Assembly: GCF_006636215.1 (NCBI RefSeq)
Contig: NZ_VIFM01000016.1
Span: 1-64,000 of the forward strand
Length of the DNA stretch: 64,000 nt
Reading direction: 5' to 3'
From: Myxococcus llanfairpwllgwyngyllgogerychwyrndrobwllllantysiliogogogochensis
Lineage (GTDB): Bacteria > Myxococcota > Myxococcia > Myxococcales > Myxococcaceae
Shown: positions 25,560 to 34,700 of the stretch, in pieces
Position numbering within the stretch: position 1 is the first letter of the stretch
Layout of the letters: each line of letters begins with the position of its first letter
The notes under the pieces: generated by a model
The model's database searches: none
What the model was told of the DNA's origin: nothing
What the model saw: only the letters and a program-made list of their open reading frames with translations
Made by a program: the position numbers and the translations under genes

Positions 25560-26751
25560 GTCGGTCCGAGGCCTCCTGCTGGGCGCCATGACGCTGTCCG
25601 CGGTGCTCGCGCTCGTGCTGATGGGAGCGTTCTTCACCGTCTTCAGCTACGACCTGGAGGACGCCATCTTCGGCCGGCTGGTGGCCACCGAGGCGGACCG
25701 GCGCCCGGGCGAAGCCAGCGTCGTCCCGTCCAGCATGACGACCTATGTCGGCCACGCCAGCCTTCCACCGTGGATCCAGGAGTCGGTGCCCAAGGACGCT
25801 CCACTCAGCGAGCGCGAGGTGTTCACCCGGGACCATGGCCACTTCCATGTCGCGGTGCGCCCGGACGAATCCCAGGGCCCCACGCGCTACGTGGTCTTCA
25901 ACACGACGCAGCTGACGAGCACCACGCGCCATCTCCAACGGACAGCCAACCTGCTGGTGACCAGCGCCCTGCTGGCCCTGCTGGGCGCGGCGCTGCTCTC
26001 GCGCATCGTCGCGAGACGACTCAGTCGTCCCCTGGAGCAGCTCGTGTCGCGGGTGCAAGCGGATGCGACCCCGCGCCCGGAAGAAGACGGCGGCATCGCC
26101 GAGGTGCGCGCGCTCGCGGCGGCCCTGCGCGACCGGGACACCCGCATCCAGGAGTTGCTGGAGCGCGAGCGGGCCTTCAACCGCGATGCGAGCCACGAGC
26201 TGCGCACGCCGCTGGCCGTGGCCCAGGGCGCGGTGGAGATACTGGAGCAGGACCCACCGTCGGACGTGGAGACCTTCGAGCGGCTGCGTCAGGCGGTCCA
26301 CCACATGGGCCTGCTGACCGAGGGCATCCTCTGGCTGGCCCGCGCGGGCCGCACCGACGAGGACTGCGAGCTGGTGCGCATCTCCCGCGAGATGGCCGCG
26401 CTGTACGGCGGCCCCCGCCAGCGAGGCGACGTGGAGCTCGTCATCGAGGCGGAGGGGGAGGTCTTCGTGTCGCTGCCAGGGTCCGTGGCGCGGGTGATGC
26501 TGGGCAACCTCATCAAGAACGCGCTCGCCTATACGAGCCAGGGACGCATCGTCATCCACATCTCCCCCGACAGCTGGAGCATCCGCGACACGGGTGTGGG
26601 CTTCGGCCGGGTCGAACCCCGACACACGGGCTTCGGCATCGGACTGTCGCTCGTGGAGCGGCTGGCGCGCCGGTTCACCTGGGACATGGCCATCAGTCCC
26701 CTGGAGCCGCACGGGACGCAGGTGCAGCTCACGTGGCCCCACGAGACCTGA
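25543..26751 (+). CDS. Membrane sensor histidine kinase, partner of the OmpR-type regulator
   Basis: A 402-residue kinase. Two membrane segments (about residues 12-32 and about 135-155) enclose a periplasmic sensor of about 100 residues with a Trp-rich centre. A short HAMP-like linker follows, then the HisKA box DASHELRTPLA with His218, an N box (NLIKNALAY) and G boxes (DTGVGFG, FGIGLSL). The domain order is that of classical EnvZ/PhoQ-type sensors. ATG 25543 lies inside the end of the response-regulator gene, so translation is coupled. The 3' end is convergent with the large zinc-ribbon protein. Confidence 0.92.
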   Translation: MRPKTRSVRGLLLGAMTLSAVLALVLMGAFFTVFSYDLEDAIFGRLVATEADRRPGEASVVPSSMTTYVGHASLPPWIQESVPKDAPLSEREVFTRDHGHFHVAVRPDESQGPTRYVVFNTTQLTSTTRHLQRTANLLVTSALLALLGAALLSRIVARRLSRPLEQLVSRVQADATPRPEEDGGIAEVRALAAALRDRDTRIQELLERERAFNRDASHELRTPLAVAQGAVEILEQDPPSDVETFERLRQAVHHMGLLTEGILWLARAGRTDEDCELVRISREMAALYGGPRQRGDVELVIEAEGEVFVSLPGSVARVMLGNLIKNALAYTSQGRIVIHISPDSWSIRDTGVGFGRVEPRHTGFGIGLSLVERLARRFTWDMAISPLEPHGTQVQLTWPHET

Positions 26752-26770
26752 CGGCCGCGCGCGTCAGGCG

Positions 26771-28789
26771 TCAGTCGTCGCGGACATTCCGGACGTCCGG
26801 CTTCTTGCAGCCCGGCGTCATGCACAGCCCGCCGATGACGGTGCCGCCACCGAAGCCGGGCTGGAGGTCCAGTTGGCTCGCATGGATGCGAATCCGGACG
26901 AAGGGATGGCCACAGCCAAGGTCCTCGTCCAGGTCCGCGTCATGGGCCTCCAGCACCAGCGGCAGCCCTCGAAGCTGGAGCGCGAGCGGCTTGCCCCCCA
27001 CCTGACGGGACACGAAGCGCTCGTGGCGCCATTTGACGAAGCCCTCCGGCAGCGGCCGCTTGACCTCATGCGCGTTCTTGAACTCGAGGAAGACACGCGC
27101 ACGGGCCCTCGTCGACCGGGCCGGCTTCACGGCGCGGGCGAACAGCGTGGCCCTGTCACACGGCTCGCACTCGTAGAGCCGGAGGGTGCGCGCCTCCGTG
27201 TCGGTGTCGAGCGAGGGGATGTGGAACACCCGCGTCGGCTTCACCCGCCGATTGCACTCGGGGCAGGCCGCCCGGGCCTTGAGGTCCTCATCGGAGAGTC
27301 GCGCCGGCTGAACGTCCCAGCACCGGGCTCCCGTGAGGCCGAAGGGCGCGGGCAGGCGCCGAGCCTCCTCCGCGCGCTGGAGGATGACCTTCGGCAGGGC
27401 CTTCGAGCGCTTCAGCGCCTCGAACTCCCGAACGAGCCAGTCGCCATCCACGTCCTCCACCTCGGGTCGACGGCCATCCACCAGCCACTCGACCACGCCA
27501 CGGGCCAGGTTCTGGAACGCATCTGGCACACGGTCCTCGGCGTCGGGGTCTCCCGCCTGCTTGAGCGCCGCCGCGAGTGCATGGGTGTTTGACTTCGCCT
27601 TCGTGCCCCGACGCTTCAAGTAGTCCCCGAAACCAACGCCCGAACGAATCGCGCGCTCATCAAGGTACTGCTCGCCGCGCTTCAGCTCCTTCGCGGTGAG
27701 CAGGTCCGGAGCGACGTGCTGGAGGGCCGGCAGATACTCGTCGGGCAGCTCCACCCGGTCGCCACCGAAGCGCCGGATGAAGTCCAGGGCATGGGCGATG
27801 GCTTCTTGCTGGAAGGAGGCGGGCAGCGAGCTTCCACTGACTTCTCCCGCCGCCATCCAGCCCGGCTCGTCGCGGACGACGGCCTTGACCTCCTCGAACA
27901 GGTCCCCCTGCTCCCTGGCCAGTCGCTCCAGGACCTTGCGTGCCGAAGGGCGAAGCTGGCGCACCAGGCCCACGCACCACTGCGAGAAGCTCCACTCGCC
28001 CGACATCCCCGGGAGGGCGTAGCGCTTCGGCCAGGTCTCGAGCTCGGACAGCAGCTCGACACGGCGCTTCATCTCGCGGCGGCTCAGCAGCTTGAGGCCC
28101 GCCGCGGGGAGCATCTCCTCGTGCGTCACCGCCTCGAACGCGTTGCGCGGTCGGAACACGTTCGCCAGGAAGACGTCCCCTTCGGGCAGCGGAATCCTCA
28201 GCTCCATCAGCCGGTCGCGCATGGGCCGCAAGCGCTCCAGGTCCTCGGGCCGAGACTCGATGCCGATGGGCGCGGTGAAGTCACGCTCGCAACTCGCGCA
28301 GGCCACGGCCTCTGGTGCGACGGGCACACCACACGCGCAGCGCAGGGCGTCTGTCCGGGGAGGAACGTACCGCAGCGCCGCTTCCCGGCGGTGCTTCCGC
28401 AAGGTGACGAAGTCGGTCTTCACACGCGGGTCGGAGTGACGCACGGACAGCGCGCGCTTCGTGCCTTCCCAGAGGAAGCACCGCACGTCACCGTCGAGCG
28501 CGAAGACCGCCAGCTCTCCCCGCCCACCCTTCCGCACGGCCAGGTCGAGGAGCGCCTCCAGGAACACGCGCTCCGCCGGAACCTCCGCGTCGGCCACGGC
28601 ATAGCAGAGTTCGATGGGGCTGGAGAGCCATCCCAGGTCGACCAGCGGACGCTGACGCAGCTCTTCGAGGCGCTGGGCGACGGAGCGCTTCTGCCCCTCC
28701 AGCCGGCTTCGCAGCCAGGCCGCTTCCTTCCTCGGCGCGTTCTTGAATTCGATGCGGACCGCCAGCCCTGTCAGTCCCTTGATGTTCAC
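26771..28789 (-). CDS. Large protein with two zinc-ribbon-like Cys clusters, unknown function
   Basis: A 672-residue cytoplasmic protein. The first Cys cluster, at about residues 148-170, is CACGVPVAPEAVACASC (CxC with CxxC). A second lies at about 525-580: CPECNRR, then about 40 residues on CEPCDR. A C-terminal GLCMTPGCKKP adds two more Cys. Between them are long charged helical stretches with Lys/Arg/Glu. This looks like a nucleic-acid or protein scaffold rather than an enzyme. GTG 28789 was chosen because GGGGAG lies 7 nt upstream; another GTG at 28822 extends the frame by 11 residues. It is convergent with the kinase and head-to-tail with the NlpC/P60 gene. No family is recognised. Confidence 0.68.
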   Translation of the reverse strand: MNIKGLTGLAVRIEFKNAPRKEAAWLRSRLEGQKRSVAQRLEELRQRPLVDLGWLSSPIELCYAVADAEVPAERVFLEALLDLAVRKGGRGELAVFALDGDVRCFLWEGTKRALSVRHSDPRVKTDFVTLRKHRREAALRYVPPRTDALRCACGVPVAPEAVACASCERDFTAPIGIESRPEDLERLRPMRDRLMELRIPLPEGDVFLANVFRPRNAFEAVTHEEMLPAAGLKLLSRREMKRRVELLSELETWPKRYALPGMSGEWSFSQWCVGLVRQLRPSARKVLERLAREQGDLFEEVKAVVRDEPGWMAAGEVSGSSLPASFQQEAIAHALDFIRRFGGDRVELPDEYLPALQHVAPDLLTAKELKRGEQYLDERAIRSGVGFGDYLKRRGTKAKSNTHALAAALKQAGDPDAEDRVPDAFQNLARGVVEWLVDGRRPEVEDVDGDWLVREFEALKRSKALPKVILQRAEEARRLPAPFGLTGARCWDVQPARLSDEDLKARAACPECNRRVKPTRVFHIPSLDTDTEARTLRLYECEPCDRATLFARAVKPARSTRARARVFLEFKNAHEVKRPLPEGFVKWRHERFVSRQVGGKPLALQLRGLPLVLEAHDADLDEDLGCGHPFVRIRIHASQLDLQPGFGGGTVIGGLCMTPGCKKPDVRNVRDD

Positions 28790-28863
28790 GCTCACGCTCC
28801 CCGAAGTGAAACGCAGCCGCACGGATTACCCGATGGCAACTGTCACCGTCCATCCAAAGCCAC

Positions 28864-29589
28864 TCACGTGCCGCCATCGCGGCGCGGGAGTGAAACCCCG
28901 GGAGGTGCCGTGCGCGTCGCACGAGGCTTCGGCATGGGCGCATGCTGACGACAGCGGCCAGGCCGAGGACCCTGCTCCATCCGCGTCACCACCAGACCCG
29001 AGTAGGTGTCCGCGTGCTCCTTCAAGTAGGTCACCAGGTCCACCTCCACCACCTCGCCAGCGAAGTGGTCACCGACAATCCACTTCCCGTTCCCGCTGTA
29101 GAGCCCGGTATGCCAGACCCAGACAGGGCGGCCCGACAGCTCGCCCACGGCAGTCTCCGCGGGATTGGCGTCGAACCCCACCAGCCACAGCACGTCACCG
29201 GGCAGGAGCCGGGACACCTCGAGCGAAGAGGACGCCATGGGGGACAGGCCCGACACCGAGGCCCCCAACTCCTCCGAGGGCACCGACACCGTGGGCAGCA
29301 CGGAGAAGGACTTCCAGCCACAGCGCCCCACCCGCTCGGCGGCGTAGAACAACACGCCCTGGCAATCGAGCCCCGCGCCGCCCTCCCGCAGGCGCCCACC
29401 CAACACATAGGGCACGCCCAACACCTCTCGCGCGGCGAGCACGAAGCGCTCCGCGAGCCGCACCCGCTCCTCGCGGGGAGTCTCCACCTGGGCATGCACG
29501 CGGAGACTCAGCCCCAATCCCATGGCAAGAGCCCACCGAGGAATGAATCCTCTCAGGCTCGCGCCGAATCCCTTGCACTCGAAGGCCAT
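28864..29589 (-). CDS. NlpC/P60-like exported cysteine peptidase
   Basis: A 241-residue protein. A signal-peptide-like hydrophobic stretch lies near residue 20 (WALAMGLGLSLRVHAQ), preceded by an unusually long basic N-region. The core starts AAREVLGVPYVLGGRLREG and contains the catalytic Cys76 in GLDCQGVLFYAAERVG. The His is in VWHTGLYSGNGKWIVG, followed by GDHF. Such enzymes cleave peptidoglycan stem peptides in the periplasm. The last 30 residues are Arg/Pro-rich and probably disordered. ATG 29589 begins the hydrophobic region but lacks a strong ribosome site; an upstream in-frame start is unlikely. Confidence 0.78.
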   Translation of the reverse strand: MAFECKGFGASLRGFIPRWALAMGLGLSLRVHAQVETPREERVRLAERFVLAAREVLGVPYVLGGRLREGGAGLDCQGVLFYAAERVGRCGWKSFSVLPTVSVPSEELGASVSGLSPMASSSLEVSRLLPGDVLWLVGFDANPAETAVGELSGRPVWVWHTGLYSGNGKWIVGDHFAGEVVEVDLVTYLKEHADTYSGLVVTRMEQGPRPGRCRQHAPMPKPRATRTAPPGVSLPRRDGGT

Positions 29590-29713
29590 GTCCGGAGCGT
29601 GGCACGTCGCGCGGCGGCGCCGCAAAGCGACACACGCGCGGCACATCCCCGGCGCCACGGAAACGCGGGCGGCTTTGACACCGGCTGCCGCTCACGCGTT
29701 CCCAGCAATGCTT

Positions 29714-30628
29714 CTAGAGAAACTTGTCCCAGCCGGTCTTGAACCAATTCTTCACGGCGTCGGCCCTGTCGCCCCAGCTGTTCCCATGGGGTCCGGCGAT
29801 GTCGATCATCCCGTTGACGCCTCGGGCCTTCAGGTCCTCGGCGGCCTTCACGGGGTCCTTCGAATCGCCCCACACCGAGATGGTGCCGGCGGCGGGGCTC
29901 CCAGCGGGCAGGAAGGTCTTGATGGCCTCGTCGGTCAGCTTGTCGTGACGCACCACGAAGGTGGCGGGCCCGCCCAGCTCTTTCGCCAGGTCGACCATCT
30001 TCTGTGCATCCGTCCCCTTCACGTCTCCCCCGGTGGGCGGGTTGATGGCCAGGATGGCATTGGGGAAGCGCTCGCGAATCTTCGGCCCCCACTCCTGCAT
30101 GTCCTCGAAGCCCAGGTTGAGCATCAACCGGTCCTCGGAGATGCCCACCTTCTCCAGCTCGTCGAGGACGGCTGGCATCTGGTCGGCCTCCTTGATGTCG
30201 AGCTTGAGTCCGCGCCCGGACTCCTTCCCCATCGTCAGCCACTCGTTGAGAGTGAGGTTGTCCCCATCCTCGTGGTTCTTGTCGTGGCGCATCTCAGGAG
30301 AGTCCTTGTTGATCTCCTTCCGGACGTCACCCTCGAACCAGTTCGCGCCGCTGTTCAGCGCGTCCTCGAACTGCTCCTTCGTGTTGGTGCGATGCGCGTT
30401 GCGCGCCTCGGAGAGCGGCTGGGTCCCAGACCAGGTGTTGTCCACTGGAGCGGGGGACTCGGCGGACTTCGCGCTGGCGGTGGTGGCCTGGAAGCTGTCC
30501 ACCTGGGAGTGGCCCTTGGCGACTGTCGCCGGAGCGACGGCCTTCACTTCGGGCGCCGGGGGCGGAGGAGACGGCTTGGGGAGCGGGACGACCCTGGGAC
30601 CAATCCGACCGCCGTGCTCAAAAGGCAT
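29714..30628 (-). CDS. FAM151/DUF2181-like (PLC-fold) protein
   Basis: A 304-residue protein. Residues 1-75 are Pro/Ala-rich and disordered (PKPSPPPPAPEVKAVAP). The rest resembles FAM151/menorin (DUF2181) proteins, relatives of glycerophosphodiester phosphodiesterases: AHRTNTKEQFEDALNSGANW, then FEGDVR, a LTLNEWLTMGKESGRGLKLD block, and later NAILAINPPTGGD. GDPD-type His/Glu/Asp positions (HR near the start, E-x-D, K-x-D) are kept, so it may bind a metal or phosphodiester. It lacks a signal peptide yet has the disordered N-terminus of other effector-like proteins here. ATG 30628 has GGAGG 7 nt upstream. It diverges from the aminotransferase gene. Confidence 0.68.
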   Translation of the reverse strand: MPFEHGGRIGPRVVPLPKPSPPPPAPEVKAVAPATVAKGHSQVDSFQATTASAKSAESPAPVDNTWSGTQPLSEARNAHRTNTKEQFEDALNSGANWFEGDVRKEINKDSPEMRHDKNHEDGDNLTLNEWLTMGKESGRGLKLDIKEADQMPAVLDELEKVGISEDRLMLNLGFEDMQEWGPKIRERFPNAILAINPPTGGDVKGTDAQKMVDLAKELGGPATFVVRHDKLTDEAIKTFLPAGSPAAGTISVWGDSKDPVKAAEDLKARGVNGMIDIAGPHGNSWGDRADAVKNWFKTGWDKFL

Positions 30629-30831
30629 GGTGCATCCTCCGATTCTCAATTGTCGGGGAATGGCACGAAAAGGTGCTTGGGATGCGCCGCCCCCGCCGCT
30701 CACAGGTGAAGGACACCGCTCGCCGGCCGCGCGCGGGCCTTCACAGATGCGGCCGCGATTGCGCCCCGCCACGGCTCTAACCTTCTCCTCGCGCTGAGAC
30801 GTCCACCCCATTCAGCGCCGGGAGAATCGAC

Positions 30832-31965
30832 GTGTCCCACTTCCTTCCCACCCGCAGGGCCCTCCTCGCCGGCGCCGCGGCGACCACCGTCGGACTGGCG
30901 CTCCGTCCCGAACTCGCACGAGCCGCCCCCGCGCCCAGGCGCGCGCCGGGCGAGGACCCCGTCCGCCTCTTCTCCAACGAGAACCGCTACGGCCCTTCTG
31001 AAGGCGCGAAGCGAGCCATCCGCGAGTCCCTCCACCTCAGCAGCCGCTACGCCACGACCGACAGCGTCAATGTCCTCAAGCGCCTCATCGCCGAGCAGGA
31101 GGGCCTGACGCCCGAGCACGTCCTGCTCACCGCGGGCTCCTTCGAGGCGCTGACGATCATCGCGGCGGAGTACGCCTCCGGTGGGGGCGGCGTCGTGTGC
31201 GCGGACCTGACCTTTCCCGTCCTCGCCAACTACGCCGAGCGCGTCGGAGGGAAGGTGCAGCGCGTTCCGCTCGACGCCACGCTGACGCATGACCTTGCGG
31301 CCATGGAGGCCCGCGTGGGCGCGGGCACTAAGCTCGTCTCGGTGTGCAATCCCAACAACCCCACGGGCACCATCGTCGACCCGGCCCGCTTGCGCGCCTT
31401 CTGCGAGGCGGTGTCTCCCCGCGCCACCGTGCTGGTGGACGAGGTGTATCTGAACTACCTGGAGCCCGCGCCGGGCCAGTCCATGGTGGACCAGGTGCGC
31501 ACGGGAAGAAGCGTCATCATCGCCCGCTCCTTCTCCAAGATTTATGGGCTGGCCGGCATGCGCGTGGGCTACGCCCTGGCCCAGCCCCAGGTCGTCCAGC
31601 GGCTGTCCGAGCTGCGGATGTCCCTCCCCAACTCCACGTCCATCATGGCCGCGACGGCGAGCCTCCAGGACAAGCCCTTCCTCGCCCGCATGCGCAAGCT
31701 CACCGCCGAGTCTCGCGAGGTCACCACCCGCGTCCTGGACGAACTGGGGATGAAGTACATCGCGGGCCACGGCAACTTCCTCTGGATTCCGCTGACCCGG
31801 CAGCAACTGGACCTGCCCGTGCGCTTCGCCCCCCATGGCTTCCACCTGATGACGAACCCGAACGTCCCCATCTCCCTGGACGACTCCGCCTTGCGCCTGA
31901 CGCTGGGCACGGTGGAGGAGATGCGCGCGTTCGGCACCCTCCTGCGCTCCATGCTGAAGACCTGA
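30832..31965 (+). CDS. Tat-exported PLP-dependent aminotransferase (HisC-like)
   Basis: A 377-residue fold-type I aminotransferase of the histidinol-phosphate aminotransferase group. It carries a Tat signal (TRRALLAGAAATTVGLAL, with Ala-x-Ala before the mature part). The core has SNENRYGPSEGAKRA, SVCNPNNPTGTIVD, DEVYLNYLE and the PLP-lysine at residue 236 (RSFSKIYGLAGMRVGYA). A periplasmic aminotransferase is unusual but known in some bacteria. The GTG at 30832 starts the Tat signal. It lies 78 bp before the LytS kinase gene on the same strand. The amino-group acceptor is unknown. Confidence 0.88.
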   Translation: MSHFLPTRRALLAGAAATTVGLALRPELARAAPAPRRAPGEDPVRLFSNENRYGPSEGAKRAIRESLHLSSRYATTDSVNVLKRLIAEQEGLTPEHVLLTAGSFEALTIIAAEYASGGGGVVCADLTFPVLANYAERVGGKVQRVPLDATLTHDLAAMEARVGAGTKLVSVCNPNNPTGTIVDPARLRAFCEAVSPRATVLVDEVYLNYLEPAPGQSMVDQVRTGRSVIIARSFSKIYGLAGMRVGYALAQPQVVQRLSELRMSLPNSTSIMAATASLQDKPFLARMRKLTAESREVTTRVLDELGMKYIAGHGNFLWIPLTRQQLDLPVRFAPHGFHLMTNPNVPISLDDSALRLTLGTVEEMRAFGTLLRSMLKT

Positions 31966-32043
31966 GAGCAGACAGACAGGCGCACGCATCCCCGAGGCGC
32001 TCGCGCGTCGTCGGGCTGGATTCACTCTGGTAGGTTCCCGCGC

Positions 32044-33162
32044 ATGAAACACCGCCTGGCCCCCGCTCCAGCGTTCTGGACCCTGCAGCTCGGGGGCTGG
32101 GGGCTCTACGCCATCCTGCTCATCATCACCTTCTATCCAGCCATCAACGCGGATGGCGGCGCGCTGCACCTGGTGGTGGCCAAGGCGCACCGCGCGCTGT
32201 ACGGCCTGGCGCTCACCAGCGTGATGAGGCTGGCCTACCGGCGCCTCTTTCCAGGCACCTTCCGGCGGCAGACGCTCTGGGCCATGGTCACCAGCGCGGC
32301 GTTCGGAGTCCTCTGGACGGTGCTGGGTGAGCTGTGGGCCATCTGGCTCTATCCCACGTACGACTGGCATCGACACCAGATGTCGCTTCCCCGGCTCTCG
32401 CTGGAATACGGCGTCACGCTGCTGGGCTGGAGCGGGCTCTACTTCGGAATCAAACACGCCCGAGCCTGGCAGGAGGAGCGCGAGCGCGCCCTGCGAGCGG
32501 ACACCCTGGCGCAGGAGGCGCGGCTCGCGTCCCTGCGTCACCAGATGCACCCGCACTTCCTGTTCAACGCGCTCACCTCCGTGCGCGCCCTCATCGGGGA
32601 GGACCCCGCCCGTGCGCGGCGCATGGTGACGGAGATGGCGGACTTCCTGCGCTTCTCGCTCCAGAAGGGGGACTACCCGCATGTCCCGCTGGAGGAGGAG
32701 CTGTCCATGGTGCGCAGCTACCTGAGCATCGAGTCGGTGCGCTTCGAGGAGAAGCTGGACGCGAGCCTCTCCGTGGAGCCCGGCACCGAGCAGCTCACCG
32801 TGCCCGCGTTCCTCATCCAGCCGCTGGTGGACAACGCGGTGAAGCACGGCCTCGCGTCCGGCGTGCTGCCAGTGCGCGTACGTGTGCGGGTGACGCGGGT
32901 GCGGGACGTGCTGCGCATCCAGGTGGACAACACCGGCACGTGGGCGCCCGCGGCGCGCGAGCTGGGCCCCCAGGGCACGGGCACCGGGCTCCGCAACGTG
33001 CGCGAGCGACTGGCCCACCTCTACGCGGACCGCGCGAAGCTGGAGACGTCGGAGACGGAGGGCTGGGTCCACATCGTCGTCGAGCTTCCCGCCATGGAAT
33101 GGACCCCGATACTCGCGGAGGAATCGCATGACGCTGCCCCTGCGCGCGTTGCTCGTGGATGA
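32044..33162 (+). CDS. LytS/YehU-family membrane sensor kinase
   Basis: A 372-residue histidine kinase. Four membrane segments lie before residue 140 (GWGLYAILLIITFYPA; a weaker one near 65; WAMVTSAAFGVLWTVLG; YGVTLLGWSGLYFG). The His_kinase motif HQMHPHFLFNAL has the conserved His171. The HATPase has LVDNAVKHGL and GTGTGLRNVRERL. Such kinases usually pair with LytTR regulators, and the next gene is one, overlapping by 35 bp. ATG 32044 starts the first segment. The external signal is unknown. Confidence 0.93.
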   Translation: MKHRLAPAPAFWTLQLGGWGLYAILLIITFYPAINADGGALHLVVAKAHRALYGLALTSVMRLAYRRLFPGTFRRQTLWAMVTSAAFGVLWTVLGELWAIWLYPTYDWHRHQMSLPRLSLEYGVTLLGWSGLYFGIKHARAWQEERERALRADTLAQEARLASLRHQMHPHFLFNALTSVRALIGEDPARARRMVTEMADFLRFSLQKGDYPHVPLEEELSMVRSYLSIESVRFEEKLDASLSVEPGTEQLTVPAFLIQPLVDNAVKHGLASGVLPVRVRVRVTRVRDVLRIQVDNTGTWAPAARELGPQGTGTGLRNVRERLAHLYADRAKLETSETEGWVHIVVELPAMEWTPILAEESHDAAPARVARG

Positions 33163-33871
33163 CGAGCGGCTCGCCCGAGTCGAGCTGCGCGAGATGCTGT
33201 CGTCGTCTCCCCATGTGAAGGTCGTGGGCGAGGCGGACAGCGTGAAGTCCGCGCTGGAGCGAATCGAGGAGCTGCGGCCGGAGCTGCTCTTCCTGGACGT
33301 GCAGATGCCCGGAGAGGGCGGCTTCGAGCTGCTCGCCCGCCTGCCCGAGCGGCCATTCCAGGTGATTTTCGTCACGGCCCACGACACGCACGCGCTGCGG
33401 GCGTTCGAGGTCAACGCGCTGGACTACCTGCTCAAGCCCGTGCATCCGGACCGGCTGGCGCGGGCCGTGGAGCGACTGGTGGAACGGGAGCAGGGTAAAC
33501 CGGCGCCCGCGCAGGGCCCCACCCGCCAGAAGCTCACCGAGGCGGACGTGCTGTTCCTGGAGAACGGCGCGAAGTCGCGCTTCGTGCGGGTGGAGCAGCT
33601 CGTCTGCCTTCGCGGCGCGGGCGACTACGTGGAGCTCGTCACGGCGGACGGCCAGTGCACGCTGTCGCCGCGCCCCTTGAAGGAGTGGGAGCTGCGCCTG
33701 CCGGAGCGGACCTTCGCGCGCATCCACCGCTCCGCGCTGGTCAACCTGACCTACGTCGAGCGCGTGGACCGGGGCTTGAGTGGCGGGGGTGACGTCTACC
33801 TGCGCGGGCTGGAAGCGCCTCTGCCGCTCAGCCGGAGCCATGCGTCGGCGCTGCGCGAGCGGTTCGGCTGA
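33128..33871 (+). CDS. LytTR-family response regulator
   Basis: A 247-residue regulator. The receiver has VDDERLAR, Asp57 in LFLDVQMPGE, VTAHD and YLLKPVH. The C-terminal LytTR domain has RFVRVEQLVCLRGAGDYVEL, TLSPRPLKEWEL and FARIHRSALVNL, ending near RSHASALRERF. LytTR domains bind imperfect direct repeats, none of which I could place here. It forms an operon with the LytS-type kinase (35-bp overlap). Targets may be cell-envelope or exopolysaccharide genes by family analogy. Confidence 0.95.
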   Translation: MTLPLRALLVDDERLARVELREMLSSSPHVKVVGEADSVKSALERIEELRPELLFLDVQMPGEGGFELLARLPERPFQVIFVTAHDTHALRAFEVNALDYLLKPVHPDRLARAVERLVEREQGKPAPAQGPTRQKLTEADVLFLENGAKSRFVRVEQLVCLRGAGDYVELVTADGQCTLSPRPLKEWELRLPERTFARIHRSALVNLTYVERVDRGLSGGGDVYLRGLEAPLPLSRSHASALRERFG

Positions 33872-33898
33872 CCGGCTGCGCCCGTGAGCGCGCGGCGA

Positions 33899-34582
33899 CT
33901 ACCTGCCGCGCTGCTCCTGCTCGCGACAGCGCTCCACGAAGTCCAGCACCTCGCGCGACACGGAGCCCTCCGGCAGCGCGAAGTAGCGCGAGACGATATC
34001 CACGGTGGCGATGTACTCCGGCAGGTTGTAGCCGTAGAAGACCAGACGCCCGAGCCGCGAACCCTCTCTGGCGCTCAGGTGCTCGCTCAGCGTGGAGCAC
34101 GCCAGGTCCACCGACTCACGCAGCGAGAGCCCTCCGGTGCCAGCCCCCAGGGCGACCATGGCCACGGAGAGGTCCGCTTCGTTCAACTGCTCCAGCGTCT
34201 CCCACAGCTTCACGCAGGCCGCGCGGATACGCTGCGAGTCCGGGAACGAGCCCCCGTGAATGCCCTCGCGATAGTCCATCACCGCGACGTGGGCCACCCA
34301 CTTCGCCGTGAGGTGCGCGCCCGCCTCCGTCACCAGCACCTCGCCTGGCGCCATGGGTCCACCGAAGCGCGCATTCAGCGCCGCGAGGATGTGCTCCTGG
34401 AAGCCTTCGCCGCACGCCCGGCGGATGGCGCCGGAGACACCCGAGCCGAGCTGGCCATTCGTGTTGGATGCATTGACGAGCACCCGCTCGCGTCCGCTCA
34501 CCAGACTGCCTTGCACCACTTCGACAGACGACAGCCGTGAGCCCACGTCAGGGCTCTTCAACACCACGTTCGACAAGCGCAT
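33899..34582 (-). CDS. Macrodomain protein
   Basis: A 227-residue protein of the macrodomain (ADP-ribose-binding) superfamily. The signature LVNASNTNGQLGSGVSGAIRR is clear (N-A-S-N then G-x-G-V-x-x-A-I), and VALGAGTGGLSLRES is a variant of the second phosphate-binding loop (usually G-S-G-x-x-G). Many such enzymes remove ADP-ribose or hydrolyse its derivatives. No adjacent ADP-ribosyltransferase gene is visible. ATG 34582 has GGAAGG 6 nt upstream. It follows the effector-like hydrolase on the same strand but is separated from it by a hairpin, so it is probably a separate transcript. Confidence 0.87.
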   Translation of the reverse strand: MRLSNVVLKSPDVGSRLSSVEVVQGSLVSGRERVLVNASNTNGQLGSGVSGAIRRACGEGFQEHILAALNARFGGPMAPGEVLVTEAGAHLTAKWVAHVAVMDYREGIHGGSFPDSQRIRAACVKLWETLEQLNEADLSVAMVALGAGTGGLSLRESVDLACSTLSEHLSAREGSRLGRLVFYGYNLPEYIATVDIVSRYFALPEGSVSREVLDFVERCREQEQRGR

Positions 34583-34612
34583 GCACGACCTTCCCAGGTC
34601 CACTCAAGACAA

Positions 34613-34644
34613 GCGGGACCCGCCAGAGCTCCGGCCGGTCCCGC
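34613..34644 (-). terminator. Hairpin downstream of the DUF1023-like gene
   Basis: Perfect 8-bp stem GCGGGACC (34613-34620) with GGTCCCGC (34637-34644) and a 16-nt loop. It lies 57 bp beyond the stop of the gene at 34701-36014 and before the macrodomain gene. On the minus strand it is followed by TTGTCTTG, a modest U-rich run. Confidence 0.6.
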
Positions 34645-34700
34645 GAAAAGATTGTAATGGATTCCGGTGGAGCGGACCTTGGGCCCGCTCTACATCCGGT

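Noticed and set aside
30661..30685. Possible sigma-54 promoter (TGGCACG with a GC further on)
   Set aside because: The GG to GC spacing is 11 instead of 10 and the downstream TTGCA element is missing.
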